Source of the DNA: Scleroderma bovista
Taxonomy: Eukaryota; Basidiomycota; Agaricomycetes; Boletales; Sclerodermataceae
Length of the DNA: 40,462 nt
NCBI GenBank assembly: GCA_037178675.1
Contig: JAYMGJ010000654.1
Span: 1-40,462, forward strand
Direction: 5' to 3'
This document shows, piece after piece, positions 1-9,432 of the stretch. The notes beneath the pieces were generated by a model that saw nothing but the letters and a program-made list of their open reading frames with translations, searched no databases and was not told the DNA's origin. Every line of letters starts with the position of its first letter. The first letter of the stretch is position 1. The translations under genes were made by a program, and so were the position numbers.

Positions 1-102
1 AAGAAAGGGGCAGCAGCTACCGGGAACAAGAAGTTCTCGGGCCCCAAGCCTGGTCCCTCCAACGCGCCCGACAGGAAGGGCAAAGGCAAAGCGAGAGAAT
101 AG
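1..102 (+). CDS. ORF1 C-terminal tail of PLE copy 1 (partial)
   Basis: Reading frame 1 is open from the window edge to the TAG at 100-102. It gives a Lys/Gly/Pro-rich tail ending GPKPGPSNAPDRKGKGKARE, nearly the same as the second exon of ORF1 in copy 2. Compared with copy 2, most base changes here are silent in this frame but change residues in the RT frame. This supports ORF1 as the frame in use here. The product is probably a nucleic-acid-binding accessory protein of the element, inferred from its basic composition. Confidence 0.6.
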   Translation, partial: KKGAAATGNKKFSGPKPGPSNAPDRKGKGKARE

Positions 103-104
103 TC

Positions 105-2577
105 GCCGCCGCTTCCTGGAGGTATGAAAATCCGTTATCATACCCTGATGAGATCTTAAACTTGCCCCTGGATCTAGCCGTCCGTTACCTCCTTTCGTCG
201 GCGCCGCCCGCTATGGTGGCGGCCATGAGATTCCGTTCGGACGTGCACGTTGGTCCCGGGGTAGAACTGCCCCGTTTAATATCTACATCGCTTTCTGTTG
301 GACTTCGCTATATGTACGCTAGACGACCCTTAGGGACATTAGATAGCAAATGCGTATCATGATTTTTGTGAACGTTTGAGATGGCGTATTCACTTCATGA
401 ATGAGGAGGCGCGTAGCGGCGTGACTTCCCAACAGACGGACTATGATCCTGATTATGACCTTCATCTTCCCAGGAAGAAGGAGGCCCCCTCTCCGGAGCG
501 ATATATTCAGGACGGCCTTGATGCCGGATGGACTTACGTGAATAATTATATATCCGAAGTCGTACCGACAATCGTAACCCACAGAGATTATGCTTCTAGT
601 CTCATCGATTGGCAGGCCGTCCAGGCGTCACTTCATGCAAATAAGCTAATTGTGACGATTACCGATAAGAATCTCGGCATCGCTATAATCACGAAGCAAT
701 GGTTCATAGAGGGAGCTGAGTCTATCTTAAGTGACCCAACACAGTACGAGGAGATCTCGACTGAACGTTGTAACGATATTCTCATAGAGACAGTACGAGA
801 AGTTCGCGACATCGCCGAGGAGATGGGCTCCGAAGGCGCGAGCGAGCAGCTTGTTAAATTTCTGGTAAACAAATGTCCGGCCGAAGGGTCTGATGGTATG
901 CCGAGTATTCCTCGGTTCTATGTGATCCCTAAGATCCATAAGAAGCCGGTTAAACACCGACCTATAATCCCATGTCACTCCAGTGCCCAGGCCCCTGCTG
1001 CCAAGTACGTCTCTAAAATGTTGAAGCCGCTCGTAGAGCGCTGTAAATTCGTGTTACATGGTACCAAGCATCTTGCACGAAAACTCTCAACATTACGGCT
1101 TGATCCATGCAAGAAAGCATGGATAGTGAGCGGCGATGTTGTCGCATTCTATCCAAGTATTCCCTTGGAAGAAGCCCTCGATATAGTAATGCTTCTATTC
1201 AGGGCTCACTACTCAAACACGCTTAATGAGCGGCAAATAGAATTGTTCCGCCGGTGTTTAGTCATAGCCAATATGAATAACGTAGTCGAATTCCAAGGCC
1301 GCTTCTGGCTCCAAACTCAGGGCTTAGCAATGGGCCAGGCTCCGTCGCCTGACATCGCTAATCTATGGGGCGCCTACTTTGAGGAACATCTTTTCTCCAG
1401 CGAGCGATCGCTTAAGGACTTAGGGTGGGCGTTCATCGGTAGATATATCGATGACGTACTTGGAATTGTATATGCCGATAGTGCGGAAAACGCACTTAAG
1501 GTGGCATCTATCTTGCGGTATGATGACCCTGGCAAAGAACGTGTTCGGCTACTGTGGGAAGCTTCGGAATATAACGTTCCGTTCCTGGACATGTTGGTGT
1601 ATCTCGATCCGGTCACCGGTCAGATCGGTCACCGACCCTATCAGAAGAAGCTAAACCACAAAGAACGTATCCCATGGGTATCTCACCACCCCAAAGATGT
1701 TAAGCGGGGAACTTACATCGGTGAGATGTCACGACTGGCCACGCTCTCGTCCTCCGTTGAGGAGTACGTCTCAGCCATTAAAGACCTTAAGGGTCTCTAT
1801 ATGGCGCGTGGGTATCCAGAAAAGTTGGTATTAACCTGGACTAAGGATCACCTAGCAGAACGGTGGGCACAACGGCTCTCCGAGCCGGAACCCGCACGGC
1901 CCGTTCTGGTCCTCAAAACAGAGTTTAATCCAGCATGGTATGCGTTCAATGTCGATGAGCTCGGCAGTACTATCACAGCCAAATGGATGACGTATCTTAA
2001 CGCCATCTATGACCACATGTGGCGCACAGAAAACGCCGCAGAAAAGTCCCGACACGAGTTCCGACCAGGTATTCCCTTAGGAAGGTCTATCGGGTTCACT
2101 CCGGAAGCTCGGACGTTCGTCATAGACGAGTACCCTGTTTCTGTTGCTAAGCAACGGCCACCTGCTCCCCCTCGGGGTGACTGGCAGGGAGCCTGCGGAC
2201 CCTCTGGGTCTAAAGGTACCGCTGATGGGCCCTCCTCTTCAGGGGAGTGTGCTAGTCTCGGCCAAGTTACGGCCAGCGCGCGGTGGCAGAACGTGGTGCC
2301 GTCTGAACGGCCTTGTGACTGGGTTGTTACCCACTATGGTAGGCTGACCGACGGTGAGTCCGTCGAGCGCTCAGTCGAGGAAACTATCTTCGACGTCAAA
2401 CGTGCAGGTCTATGTGATAAACGGTGGCTCGTGAGTAGAAAGCGTACGCGCAACCTATTCGACGTGTCACAAGCTTGGAAGCGATCGCTACTGAGCGAGC
2501 TAGACAGTACTCGGGAAGAATCTCCCGACTACTGGGATCAATTGATCGACATCGACATCAACGATGTAGAGATTTAG
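105..2577 (+). pseudogene. Penelope-like reverse transcriptase, copy 1, frameshifted
   Basis: The RT frame starts in frame 3 right after the ORF1 stop (the segment ENPLSYPDEILNLP is conserved with copies 2 and 3). It is interrupted near 341-344, where copy 1 reads acattagatag against acattagtag in copy 2: one extra base. The frame then continues in frame 1 to the stop at 2575-2577. Visible motifs are DKNLG at 664-678, PKIHK at 928-942, the first catalytic Asp of GDVVAFYPSIP at 1135, and YIDD at 1444-1455. All RT motifs lie after the lesion. A product starting at a later Met would keep the catalytic core but lose the N-terminal part. No endonuclease motif is seen. Confidence 0.85.
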
Positions 2578-2626
2578 ACTAGGGCTCTGCAGTATAAGGC
2601 TAGAGGCACCCGAACGGAACCTCGGC

Positions 2627-2643
2627 TTTTGTTCGAACCAAAA
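2627..2643 (+). other. 3' terminal stem-loop of PLE copy 1
   Basis: Arms TTTTG and CAAAA enclose TTCGAAC, 50 nt after the RT stop and directly before the telomere-like repeats. The same structure sits at the same place in copies 2 and 3; copy 3 has TTTTC/GAAAA, a compensatory pair swap. It may mark the RNA 3' end that the RT uses for priming (inference). Confidence 0.6.
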
Positions 2644-2644
2644 A

Positions 2645-2737
2645 CCTAACCAACCTTAACTGCAACCTAACTAATCTTAAACCCTACCCCTAACCGGGTT
2701 AACTACCGAACCTAACCGAACCTAACCATACCTAACC
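2645..2737 (+). repeat. Degenerate telomere-like repeats after copy 1
   Basis: Runs of CCTAACC variants (cctaacc, cctacccctaacc, cctaaccgaacctaacc) join the 3' end of copy 1 to the next pseudo-LTR. The unit resembles CCCTAA but is imperfect, so it is either diverged telomeric DNA or a variant template sequence. Confidence 0.7.
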
Positions 2738-3529
2738 GGTGGTGTAGGCTAGGAACCGGCGGAGTTTAAAATTCCTAAAAAGGAAGCTGGGTAGCCCCGG
2801 CTGTCACGTGATCACCGGCTATCGGTTCAATGCGGACCGGTCACGTGATCAGGCACGAGCTGTCTGCGAGTCTAGGCTCGGTCCGACTCCGGTCGGATAA
2901 ATCCTTTTGAAGTTTCTCCGAACTTTCCCCGTACGGCACAAGGGGCCCGGGCAGAAGTTCTTTAACGAGTTGGCAATAGTGCGGAACTGGCCCTAGGTCC
3001 GATCCCGCCGGTAGCTCCGATTCGCTACCATTGCCCCGGCTATGCAACCGCCTTCGCTCCGCTCCGGCGGAATAACATCGTTCCCTTGGTGCGGAACTCC
3101 TGTCGGACTTTGTTCCGATCAGGTGGACATGAGGCTCCGCCTCATGCCCTAGGCATGGCCGCTCTGCAAGCGGCGCCAAGGCCCCGGGATAGGGCTCGGA
3201 TCTTAAGGATCCAATGCGATGGAAGCGATCGCATCGAGGTAACGCCTCGTGTGTCGATGTCCCCCCAAGGTGGGAACGTGTTGCACGGTAATTAACACCG
3301 GCAGTAAGGCCTCAAGGGTCTAGTCCAATCGGTTAAGTGAGTAACCGTCTTCCTATCGCGAAGGCTGTGTGTAGTGCCGCTCTGCCCCCCACAACGTGGT
3401 TCTCGGCATCGGAGACGCTTGCCAGCTTAGTAGCGATTGGTTGATTAGGGAATCATGTGGTAACTTTGCCGTACCAACCCCGCTGTTTGAGATTCCGACT
3501 CAGCAACGGTCTACGGATAAAAGAGATAA

Positions 3530-3606
3530 CGAGAAGGGCTGATGAGACAATAAGTCGAAAGGCACCCCGGTCTTCTGTCCCCGCACAGGAACCACCTTCC
3601 CTCTCG
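3530..3606 (+). ncRNA. Hammerhead ribozyme, type I, in A1
   Basis: Core CTGATGA at 3539-3545; stem II GAC/GTC around AATAA; GAAA at 3557-3560; stem III AGG/CCT; predicted cleavage after CTT at 3598. Stem I (cgagaaggg with ccctctcg) contains one bulged A, absent from A2 and A3. It is probably still able to fold, but less stable. Confidence 0.8.
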
Positions 3607-3641
3607 CACTCGTCTCTCTAGCTCCGCAAGCTGGACATATC

Positions 3642-3666
3642 GCAAAAATCGCTTCGCGATTTTTGC
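3642..3666 (+). other. Terminal hairpin of pseudo-LTR A1
   Basis: Perfect 11-bp arms (five A opposite five T) with loop TTC. The matching hairpins at 4646-4668 and 9410-9432 have four A opposite four T, so a base was gained or lost on both arms together. Telomere-like repeats follow at once. Confidence 0.7.
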
Positions 3667-3744
3667 TAACCTAACCCTAAGTAACCTAAATTGTACCCAA
3701 TCGGGTTAAACACCGAACCTAACCGAACCTAACCATACCTAACC
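3667..3744 (+). repeat. Degenerate telomere-like repeats between A1 and A2
   Basis: taacctaaccctaagtaacct and cctaaccgaacctaacc variants. The block 'aattgtacccaatcgggttaaacaccgaacctaacc' is shared with 8451-8486 after copy 2 (length stated, not a coding motif), so this junction sequence was copied along with the pseudo-LTR. Confidence 0.7.
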
Positions 3745-4523
3745 GGTGGTGTAGGCTAGGAACCGGCGGAGTTTAAAATTCCTAGTAGGGAGGCTGGGTA
3801 GTCCCGGCCGTCACGTGATCACCGGCTATCGGTTCAATGCGGACCGGTCACGTGATCAGACACAAGCTGTCTGCGAGCCTAGGCTCGGTCCGACTCCGGT
3901 CGGACAAATCCCTCCGAAGTTTCTCCGAACTTTCCCCGTAAGGCACATGGGGCCCGGGCAGAAGTTCTTTAACGAGTTGGGAATAGTGCGGAGCAGGCCC
4001 AAGGTCCGATCCCGCCGGTAACTCCGATTCGTTACCATTCCCCCGGCTATGTGATTACTTCTCTCCGCTCCGACGGAGTAACATTGTTATCACGGATGCG
4101 GAACTCCGATCGGACTCCGGTCCGTTTCGGTGACATGAGACTCCGCCTCATGCCCTAGGCAATGGCCGCTCTGCAAGCGGCGCCGTGACCCCGGGATAGG
4201 GCTCAGAACAAAACGTTTTGATGCAATGGAAGCACCGCAACGAGGTAACGCCTCTAGCGTTGACGTACCCCCAAGGGGTTACGATGTCACACGGTGATTA
4301 AATTCCCGATGATATGGGATCCAATCAAATTGGACCGGGTAAGTAGTTTACCTATCCCTGACCCGTGACGGCTGTGTGTAGTGCCGCTCTGCCTCCTCCG
4401 ACGGAGTTCTTGGCATCGGAGACGCTTGCCAGCTTGGTAGCGATTGGGTGATTAGGGTGGGCTATGCGAAACGTGTTCGTTTCAACCCCGTCGTTTGAGT
4501 TTCCGACTCAGCGTCGGATCATG

Positions 4524-4530
4524 TATATAA
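4524..4530 (+). promoter_or_regulatory. TATA-like element upstream of hammerhead (A2)
   Basis: TATATAA lies 16 nt before the ribozyme core. The same motif is at about 9286 (A3) and 10196 (B1) and in the other type B copies, and is lost in A1. If it is a promoter, starts 30-40 nt downstream would fall inside the ribozyme. Its use as a promoter is inference. Confidence 0.4.
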
Positions 4531-4537
4531 GAGATAA

Positions 4538-4613
4538 CGAAAGGGCTGATGAGGCAACAACGCCGAAAGGTCACCGGTCTTCTGTCCCCGCACAGGAACC
4601 ACCTTCCCTTTCG
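4538..4613 (+). ncRNA. Hammerhead ribozyme, type I, in A2
   Basis: All conserved parts are present. Stem I is CGAAAGGG (4538-4545) with CCCTTTCG (4606-4613), 8 perfect pairs. The core is CTGATGA (4546-4552). Stem II is GGC/GCC with loop AACAAC. GAAA is at 4565-4568. Stem III is AGGT (4568-4571) with ACCT (4601-4604). Predicted cleavage follows CTT, after 4605. GAGA upstream and TCTC downstream can extend stem I past an internal loop. PLEs are known to carry hammerheads of this kind. Confidence 0.93.
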
Positions 4614-4645
4614 CCTTCGTCTCTCAGTCAGTAAGCTGGCTAATC

Positions 4646-4668
4646 GCAAAATCGCTTCGCGATTTTGC
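4646..4668 (+). other. Terminal hairpin of pseudo-LTR A2
   Basis: Perfect 10-bp hairpin, arm GCAAAATCGC, loop TTC. It lies in the leader between the ribozyme cleavage site and the ORF1 start. It could be a structure at the 5' end of the processed RNA; as a downstream copy it could act in 3' end formation (inference). Confidence 0.7.
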
Positions 4669-4725
4669 TCCCCCCTAACTAAACGTGCTTACAAACTTGC
4701 GGTGTGTCATAAACAACAGTTCGTC

Positions 4726-5872
4726 ATGGCTGAACCCCGCTCCCCAGTTGCTGGCCCCTCTCGCCACCGTGCGATGTCTCCCGCGCAAGCGGGCTACGTG
4801 CATGGGAGCATCGAGGCTTTCGTCAAAGCTTCTGGCGATTTTCCTCATGCTGCGTCGACGGCGCGGACACTGTCCCTAGGGATGGCTACGTCGTTAACGG
4901 AACTCCTGGCACTTGTGCCGGTCGATTTCCGTGAGACGCTTCGACCCCACTTCCGTGCCCTCCAAGACGTCGGGGAGCGAAAGGCTTCGGTCATCGCTTC
5001 CCTGGCGAAACTAGAGCGGCACAAGGCCAACGGGACCTTCCCGACGGCCATCCAGGGCTTGCACGTCCCTGTCTTCCAGTTTAACAAGCCTTGGCTTGAT
5101 TCACCCATGGAAGAGAAACCCGAGGCTTCGTTCCAGAAGCTTGTTGACCAGTGTCGGGCCGACGCCCTTGATCTGGCCATCAAGTTGAAGACCGAAGAAC
5201 GGGACTTCTTCGAGGAGGCGGTGCGACCCCAGAACTGGCTTAATGACTGGGATTGCGCCGTCGCCGAGGTTGTCAAGCGCATGAGTAAGCTGCACCAGCG
5301 GCCTCTCATTGTGCCGGATAACAATGGCGGCGAACGTATCGCGAAATGGGAAACCGATCCGACGTTCGCACGCATCACAAAGGACCTCAAGGAGGACCTT
5401 GTCCAGTTCGGCGTGCGCATCCTGGTTCTCCAGGAAGCGAAAGGGTTCGCCGCTGAGACACGTGAGGCGGCCAAGAAGAAGCTTAAAGACACCGCGGACG
5501 TCGAAATGGGTGACGCAACCGAGGAGTCGCGGATGGAGGATTTGGTGCAACGCGCGCTTGAGAAGCGCATGCTCAAATTCAAACCCTTCGTAGGTCCATC
5601 AGATCACTTCCTTCTTTCTGATCTTGACGTATCGTTGTCATTAGTCCGAAGTCCACAAATACATGGTCCGAAACGGCCTTGTGGACAAACCGGCCAAGAA
5701 GGGGAAGAAGAGCGTGGGAGGAAGCGCCGGAAGACAGGCCAAAGCCAAGGCCACCGGCAAGAAACCAGGGAAACAAGGGGGAACTTATACCAAGGACAAG
5801 AAGTCCGCGGGCCCCAAACCTGGTCCCTCCAACGCGTCCGACAGGAAAGGCAAAGGCAAGGCGAGAGAATAG
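4726..5872 (+). CDS. PLE ORF1, copy 2 (one intron)
   Basis: Start ATG 4726 (MAEPRSPVAGPSR) is chosen because copy 3 begins the same way and sequence upstream is ribozyme and leader. Exons are 4726-5589 and 5645-5872. The 55-nt intron has GTAGGT and CATTAG ends. The product is 363 aa: an N-terminal region rich in helix-forming residues (LVQFGVRILVLQEAK, EAAKKKLKDTADVEMGD), then after the splice a Lys/Gly-rich tail (KKGKKSVGGSAG, KAKAKATGKK). The tail is conserved with copy 3 only in this spliced frame. I do not recognise a domain. A Gag-like RNA-binding role is inferred from the basic tail and position. If unspliced, the frame runs on into the RT without a stop. Confidence 0.7.
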
Positions 5873-5874
5873 TC

Positions 5875-8346
5875 GCCGCCGCCTGTTGGAGGTACGAAAA
5901 TCCGTTATCGTACCCGGATGAGATTCTTGACTTACCCCTGGATCTAGCACTCCGCTATCTCGTTTCTTCGGCTCCTCCTGCCATGGTGGAAGCTATGAGG
6001 TTCCGGTCGGCTGTGCACGTGGGTCCCGGGGTGGAACTACCCCGTCAAATATCATCATCGCTTTCTGTTGGCCTTCGCTACATGTATTCTAGACGTCCCT
6101 TAGGGACATTAGTAGCAAAGGCATATCATGATTTCTGTGAACGACTGAGATGGCGTATTCACTTCATGAATGAGGAAGCGCGTAGCGGCGCGCTCGAACA
6201 ACAGACCGACTATGACCCTGATTATGACCTCCATCTTCCCAGGAAGAAGGAGGCCCCGATTCCGGAGCAATATATTCAGGACGGCCTTGACGCGGGAGGG
6301 ACTTACGTGAATAATTATATATCCGAAGTCGTACCCACGATCGTAACCCACAGAGATTACGCTTCTAGTCTCATCGATTGGCAGGCCGTCCAGGACTCAC
6401 TACGGGCAAATAAGCTCATTGTGACGATTACCGATAAGAACCTCGGTGTAGCTATAATCACGAAGCAATGGTTCATAGAGGGCGTCGAGTCTATCTTGAA
6501 CGATGCATCACAGTATGAGTCCATCTCATCTGACCGATGCCATGATATTCTCATGGAAACCGTACGAGAAGTTCGCGCTATCGCCGAGGGGCTAGACTCC
6601 GAAGGCGCGAGCGAGCAACTTGTTAAATTTCTGGTAAACAAATGTCCGGCCGAAGGGTCTGAGGGTTTGCCGAGTATTCCTCGGTTCTATGTTATCCCCA
6701 AGATACATAAGAAGCCGGTTAAACACCGGCCCATAATTCCCTGTCACTCCAGCGCCCAGGCCCCTGTTGCTAAGTACGTTTCCAAAATGTTGAAGCCGCT
6801 CGTAGAGCGCTGCAAATTCGTGTTACATGGGACCAAGCACCTTGCACGAAAGTTCTCAACATTACGGCTTGACCGGTCTAAAAAGGCCTGGTTAGTGAGC
6901 GGCGATGTCGTCGCCTTCTATCCGAGTATCCCCTTGGAAGAAGCACTTGATATAGTAATGTTACTATTCAAGGCACACTATGCGAACACGCTTAATGAGC
7001 GGCAAATAGAATTATTCCGCCGGTGTTTGCTCATAGCCAATTTAAATAATGTAGTCGAATTTCAAGGACGCTACTGGCTCCAAACTCAGGGCTTAGCAAT
7101 GGGCCAGGCTCCGTCGCCTGACATCGCTAATCTATGGGGCGCCTACTTTGAGGAACACCTGTTCTCCAGCGAGCGGTCGCTTAAGGACTTAGGGTGGGCG
7201 TTCATCGGTAGATATATCGATGACGTTCTTGGAATTGTATATGCCGATAGTGCGGAAAACGCACTTAAGGTGGCATCGATCTTACGATACGATGACCCTG
7301 GCAAAGAACGTGTTCGGCTACTGTGGGAAGTTTCGGAATATAACGTTCCATTCCTGGACATGTTGGTGTATCTCGATCCGGTCACCGGTCAGATCGGGCA
7401 CCGACCCTATCAGAAGAAACTAAACCACAAAGAACGCATACCATGGGTATCTCACCACCCTAAAGATGTAAAACGGGGAACTTACATCGGTGAGATGTCA
7501 CGCCTGGCCACGCTCTCGTCCTCTGTTGAAGAGTATGTCTCGGCCATTAAAGACCTTAAGGGTCTCTATATGGCGCGTGGGTATCCAGAAAAGTTGGTTT
7601 TAACTTGGACTAAGGATCACCTGGCAGAACGGTGGGAACAACGGCTCTCCGAGCCGGAACCCGCACGGCCCGTTCTGGTCCTTAAGACCGAGTTTAATCC
7701 GGCATGGTACGCGTTCAATGTCGATGAACTCGGCAAGACTATCACATCCCAATGGATGACGTACTTAAACGGCATCTATGACCACATGTGGCGTACGGAA
7801 GACGCCGCTGAAAGGTCCCGACATGAGTTCCGGCCCGGTATTCCCTTAGGAAGGTCTATCGGGTTCACTCCGGAAGCTCGGACGTTCGTTATAGACGAGT
7901 ATCCTGTTTCCGTTGCTAAGCAACAGCCTCCTGCTCCCCCTCGGGGTGACTGGCAGGGAGCCGGCGGGTCCTCCGGATCCAATGGTACCGCTGATGGGCC
8001 CTCCTCTTCAGGGGAGTGTGCTAGTCTCGGCCAAGTTCAGGCTAGCGCGCGGTGGCGGAACGTGGTGCCGTCTGAGCGGCCTTGCGACTGGGTTGTTACC
8101 CATTATGGTAGGCTGACCGACGGTGAGTCCGCCGGACGCTCGGTCGAGGAAACCATCTTCGACGTTAAACGTGCTGGATTATGTGATAAACGGTGGCTCG
8201 TGAGTAGAAAGCGTACGCGCAACCTATTCGACGTGTCACAGGCTTGGAAGCGATCGCTTCTTGCTGAGCTAGACAGTACTCGGTACGAATCTCCCGATTA
8301 CTGGGACCAACTGGTCGACATCGATATCGATGATATGATGGTCTAA
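5875..8346 (+). CDS. Penelope-like reverse transcriptase, copy 2
   Basis: 823 codons, -1 frame relative to the end of ORF1. Motifs in order: DKNLG at 6433-6447, PKIHK at 6697-6711 with KHRPIIPCHSS, GDVVAFYPSIP with catalytic Asp at 6904, QTQGLAMGQAPSPDIANLW near 7084-7140, YIDD at 7213-7224, VPFLDMLVYLD, and HHPKDVKRGTYIGEMSRL. These are the PLE RT palm and thumb signatures. The C-terminal 300 residues show no GIY-YIG or CCHH endonuclease pattern, so priming at telomere ends is expected. The first in-frame ATG is 5983, but residues upstream of it (ENPLSYPDEILDLP) are conserved with mostly silent changes. Translation therefore probably enters from ORF1 by frameshift, intron retention or re-initiation. 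Confidence 0.92.
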   Translation, partial: AAACWRYENPLSYPDEILDLPLDLALRYLVSSAPPAMVEAMRFRSAVHVGPGVELPRQISSSLSVGLRYMYSRRPLGTLVAKAYHDFCERLRWRIHFMNEEARSGALEQQTDYDPDYDLHLPRKKEAPIPEQYIQDGLDAGGTYVNNYISEVVPTIVTHRDYASSLIDWQAVQDSLRANKLIVTITDKNLGVAIITKQWFIEGVESILNDASQYESISSDRCHDILMETVREVRAIAEGLDSEGASEQLVKFLVNKCPAEGSEGLPSIPRFYVIPKIHKKPVKHRPIIPCHSSAQAPVAKYVSKMLKPLVERCKFVLHGTKHLARKFSTLRLDRSKKAWLVSGDVVAFYPSIPLEEALDIVMLLFKAHYANTLNERQIELFRRCLLIANLNNVVEFQGRYWLQTQGLAMGQAPSPDIANLWGAYFEEHLFSSERSLKDLGWAFIGRYIDDVLGIVYADSAENALKVASILRYDDPGKERVRLLWEVSEYNVPFLDMLVYLDPVTGQIGHRPYQKKLNHKERIPWVSHHPKDVKRGTYIGEMSRLATLSSSVEEYVSAIKDLKGLYMARGYPEKLVLTWTKDHLAERWEQRLSEPEPARPVLVLKTEFNPAWYAFNVDELGKTITSQWMTYLNGIYDHMWRTEDAAERSRHEFRPGIPLGRSIGFTPEARTFVIDEYPVSVAKQQPPAPPRGDWQGAGGSSGSNGTADGPSSSGECASLGQVQASARWRNVVPSERPCDWVVTHYGRLTDGESAGRSVEETIFDVKRAGLCDKRWLVSRKRTRNLFDVSQAWKRSLLAELDSTRYESPDYWDQLVDIDIDDMMV

Positions 8347-8395
8347 TTTGGGCAATCCGGTTATAGGCTAGAAGCATCCGTACAGGATTCTCGGC

Positions 8396-8412
8396 TTTTG
8401 TTCGAACCAAAA
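8396..8412 (+). other. 3' terminal stem-loop of PLE copy 2
   Basis: TTTTG/CAAAA arms around TTCGAAC, 50 nt past the RT stop, the same distance and sequence as in copy 1. Confidence 0.6.
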
Positions 8413-8507
8413 ACCTAACCAAACCTTAACCGCGAACCTAACTAGTACCTAAATTGTACCCAATCGGGTTAAACACCGAACCTAACCGAACCTAACCATA
8501 CCTAACC
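8413..8507 (+). repeat. Degenerate telomere-like repeats after copy 2
   Basis: cctaacc, ccttaacc and cctaactagtacct variants begin immediately after the terminal hairpin and lead into A3. Confidence 0.7.
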
Positions 8508-9301
8508 GGTGGTGTAGGCTAGGAACCGGCGGAGTTTAAAATTCCTAGAAGGGAGGCTGGGTAGTCCCGGCCGTCACGTGATCACCGGCTATCGGTTCAA
8601 TGCGGACCGGTCACGTGACCAGGCACTAGCTGTCTGCGAGCCTAGGCTCGGTCCGACTCCGGTCGGACAAATCCCTCCGAAGTTTCTCCGAACTTTCCCC
8701 GTAAGGCACATGGGGCCCGGGCAGAAGTTCTTTAACGAGTTGGGAATAGTGCGGAGCAGGCCCAAGGTCCGATCCCGCCGGTAACTCCGATTCGTTACCA
8801 TTCCCCCGGCTATGTGATCACTTCTCTCCGCTCCGACGGAGTAACATTGTTATCTTGGTGCGGAACTCCGGTCGGACTCCGGTCCGGTCCGGTGGACATG
8901 AGGCCTCCGGCCTCATGCCCTAGGCATGTCCGCTCTGCAAGCGGAGCCAAGACCCCGGGATAGGGCTCAGAACGAAACGTTTTGATGCAATGGAAGCACC
9001 GCAACGAGGTAACGCCTCTAGCGTTGACGTACCCCCAAGGGGTTACGATGTCACACGGTGATTAAATTCCCGACACTATGGGATCCAATCAAATTGGACC
9101 GGGTAAGTAGTTTACCTATCCCTGACCCGTGACGGCTGTGTGTAGTGCCGCTCTGCCTCCTCCGACGGAGTTCTTGGCATCGGAGACGCTTGCCAGCTTG
9201 GTAGCGATTGGGCGATTAGGGTGGGCTATGCGAAACGTGTTCGTTTCAACCCCGTCGTTTGAGTTTCAGACTCAGCTTCGGATCATATATATAAGAGATA
9301 A

Positions 9302-9377
9302 CGAAAGGGCTGACGAGGCAACAACGCCGAAAGGTCACCGGTCTTCTGTCCCCGCACAGGAACCACCTTCCCTTTCG
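9302..9377 (+). ncRNA. Hammerhead ribozyme, type I, in A3
   Basis: Identical plan to the A2 ribozyme, with core CTGACGA at 9310-9316. The changed base is position 7, the one core position free to vary in hammerheads. Predicted cleavage after 9369. Confidence 0.9.
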
Positions 9378-9409
9378 CCTTCGTCTCTCAGTCAGTAAGC
9401 TGGCTAATC

Positions 9410-9432
9410 GCAAAATCGCTTCGCGATTTTGC
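9410..9432 (+). other. Terminal hairpin of pseudo-LTR A3
   Basis: Perfect 10-bp arms GCAAAATCGC / GCGATTTTGC with loop TTC, as in A2. Confidence 0.7.

Larger units (their letters stand above)
1..2643 (+). mobile_element. PLE copy 1 (left end cut by window, RT frameshifted)
   Basis: Contains the tail of ORF1, a frameshifted RT gene and the 3' terminal hairpin. Its RT is very close in sequence to copy 2 (type A family) and clearly more distant from copy 3. The 5' pseudo-LTR and most of ORF1 lie outside the window. Confidence 0.85.
2738..3666 (+). repeat. Pseudo-LTR, type A, copy A1 (solo)
   Basis: About 0.93 kb starting ggtggtgtaggc, repeated at 3745 and 8508. No coding frame is credible in it. 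It holds paired TCACGTGA palindromes, a CGAGTC/GGCTCG hairpin, a GTCCGAC-TCCG-GTCGGAT hairpin, a CATGAGGC-TCC-GCCTCATG hairpin (3128-3146), a GCCGCT-CTGCA-AGCGGC hairpin (3158-3174), a hammerhead ribozyme (3530-3606) and an 11-bp terminal hairpin (3642-3666). It is the most diverged type A copy: the TATATAA seen upstream of the ribozyme in A2 and A3 is changed to ggataaaag. Confidence 0.85.
3745..4680 (+). repeat. Pseudo-LTR, type A, copy A2 (5' of PLE copy 2)
   Basis: Same structure as A1. TCACGTGA sits at 3811-3818 and 3848-3855. The palindrome CGAGCCTAGGCTCG is at 3874-3887, directly followed by a 7-bp hairpin with loop TCCG at 3888-3905. GCCGCT-CTGCA-AGCGGC is at 4165-4181, the ribozyme at 4538-4613, and the terminal hairpin at 4646-4668. 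The CATGAG hairpin at 4134-4152 has one A-C mismatch. A 120-nt leader separates ribozyme cleavage from the ORF1 ATG. Confidence 0.85.

Noticed and set aside
2000..2577. GIY-YIG endonuclease domain at the RT C-terminus
   Set aside because: Searched by eye in all three copies; no GIY...YIG or following zinc-binding pattern found.
2631..2640. GTTCGAACC resembling a tRNA T-arm
   Set aside because: No acceptor, D or anticodon arms nearby; it is the loop of the PLE 3' hairpin.
4549..4725. Extended ORF starts upstream of the PLE ORF1 (4549, and 10330 in copy 3)
   Set aside because: The ATG at 4549 lies inside the hammerhead core, and the 10330 start is GTG in the leader. ATG at 4726 and 10399 give matching N-termini in both copies.
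4845..5950. Long - strand frames across PLE ORF1
   Set aside because: Antisense shadows of a GC-rich coding sequence; not kept in equivalent form in copy 3.
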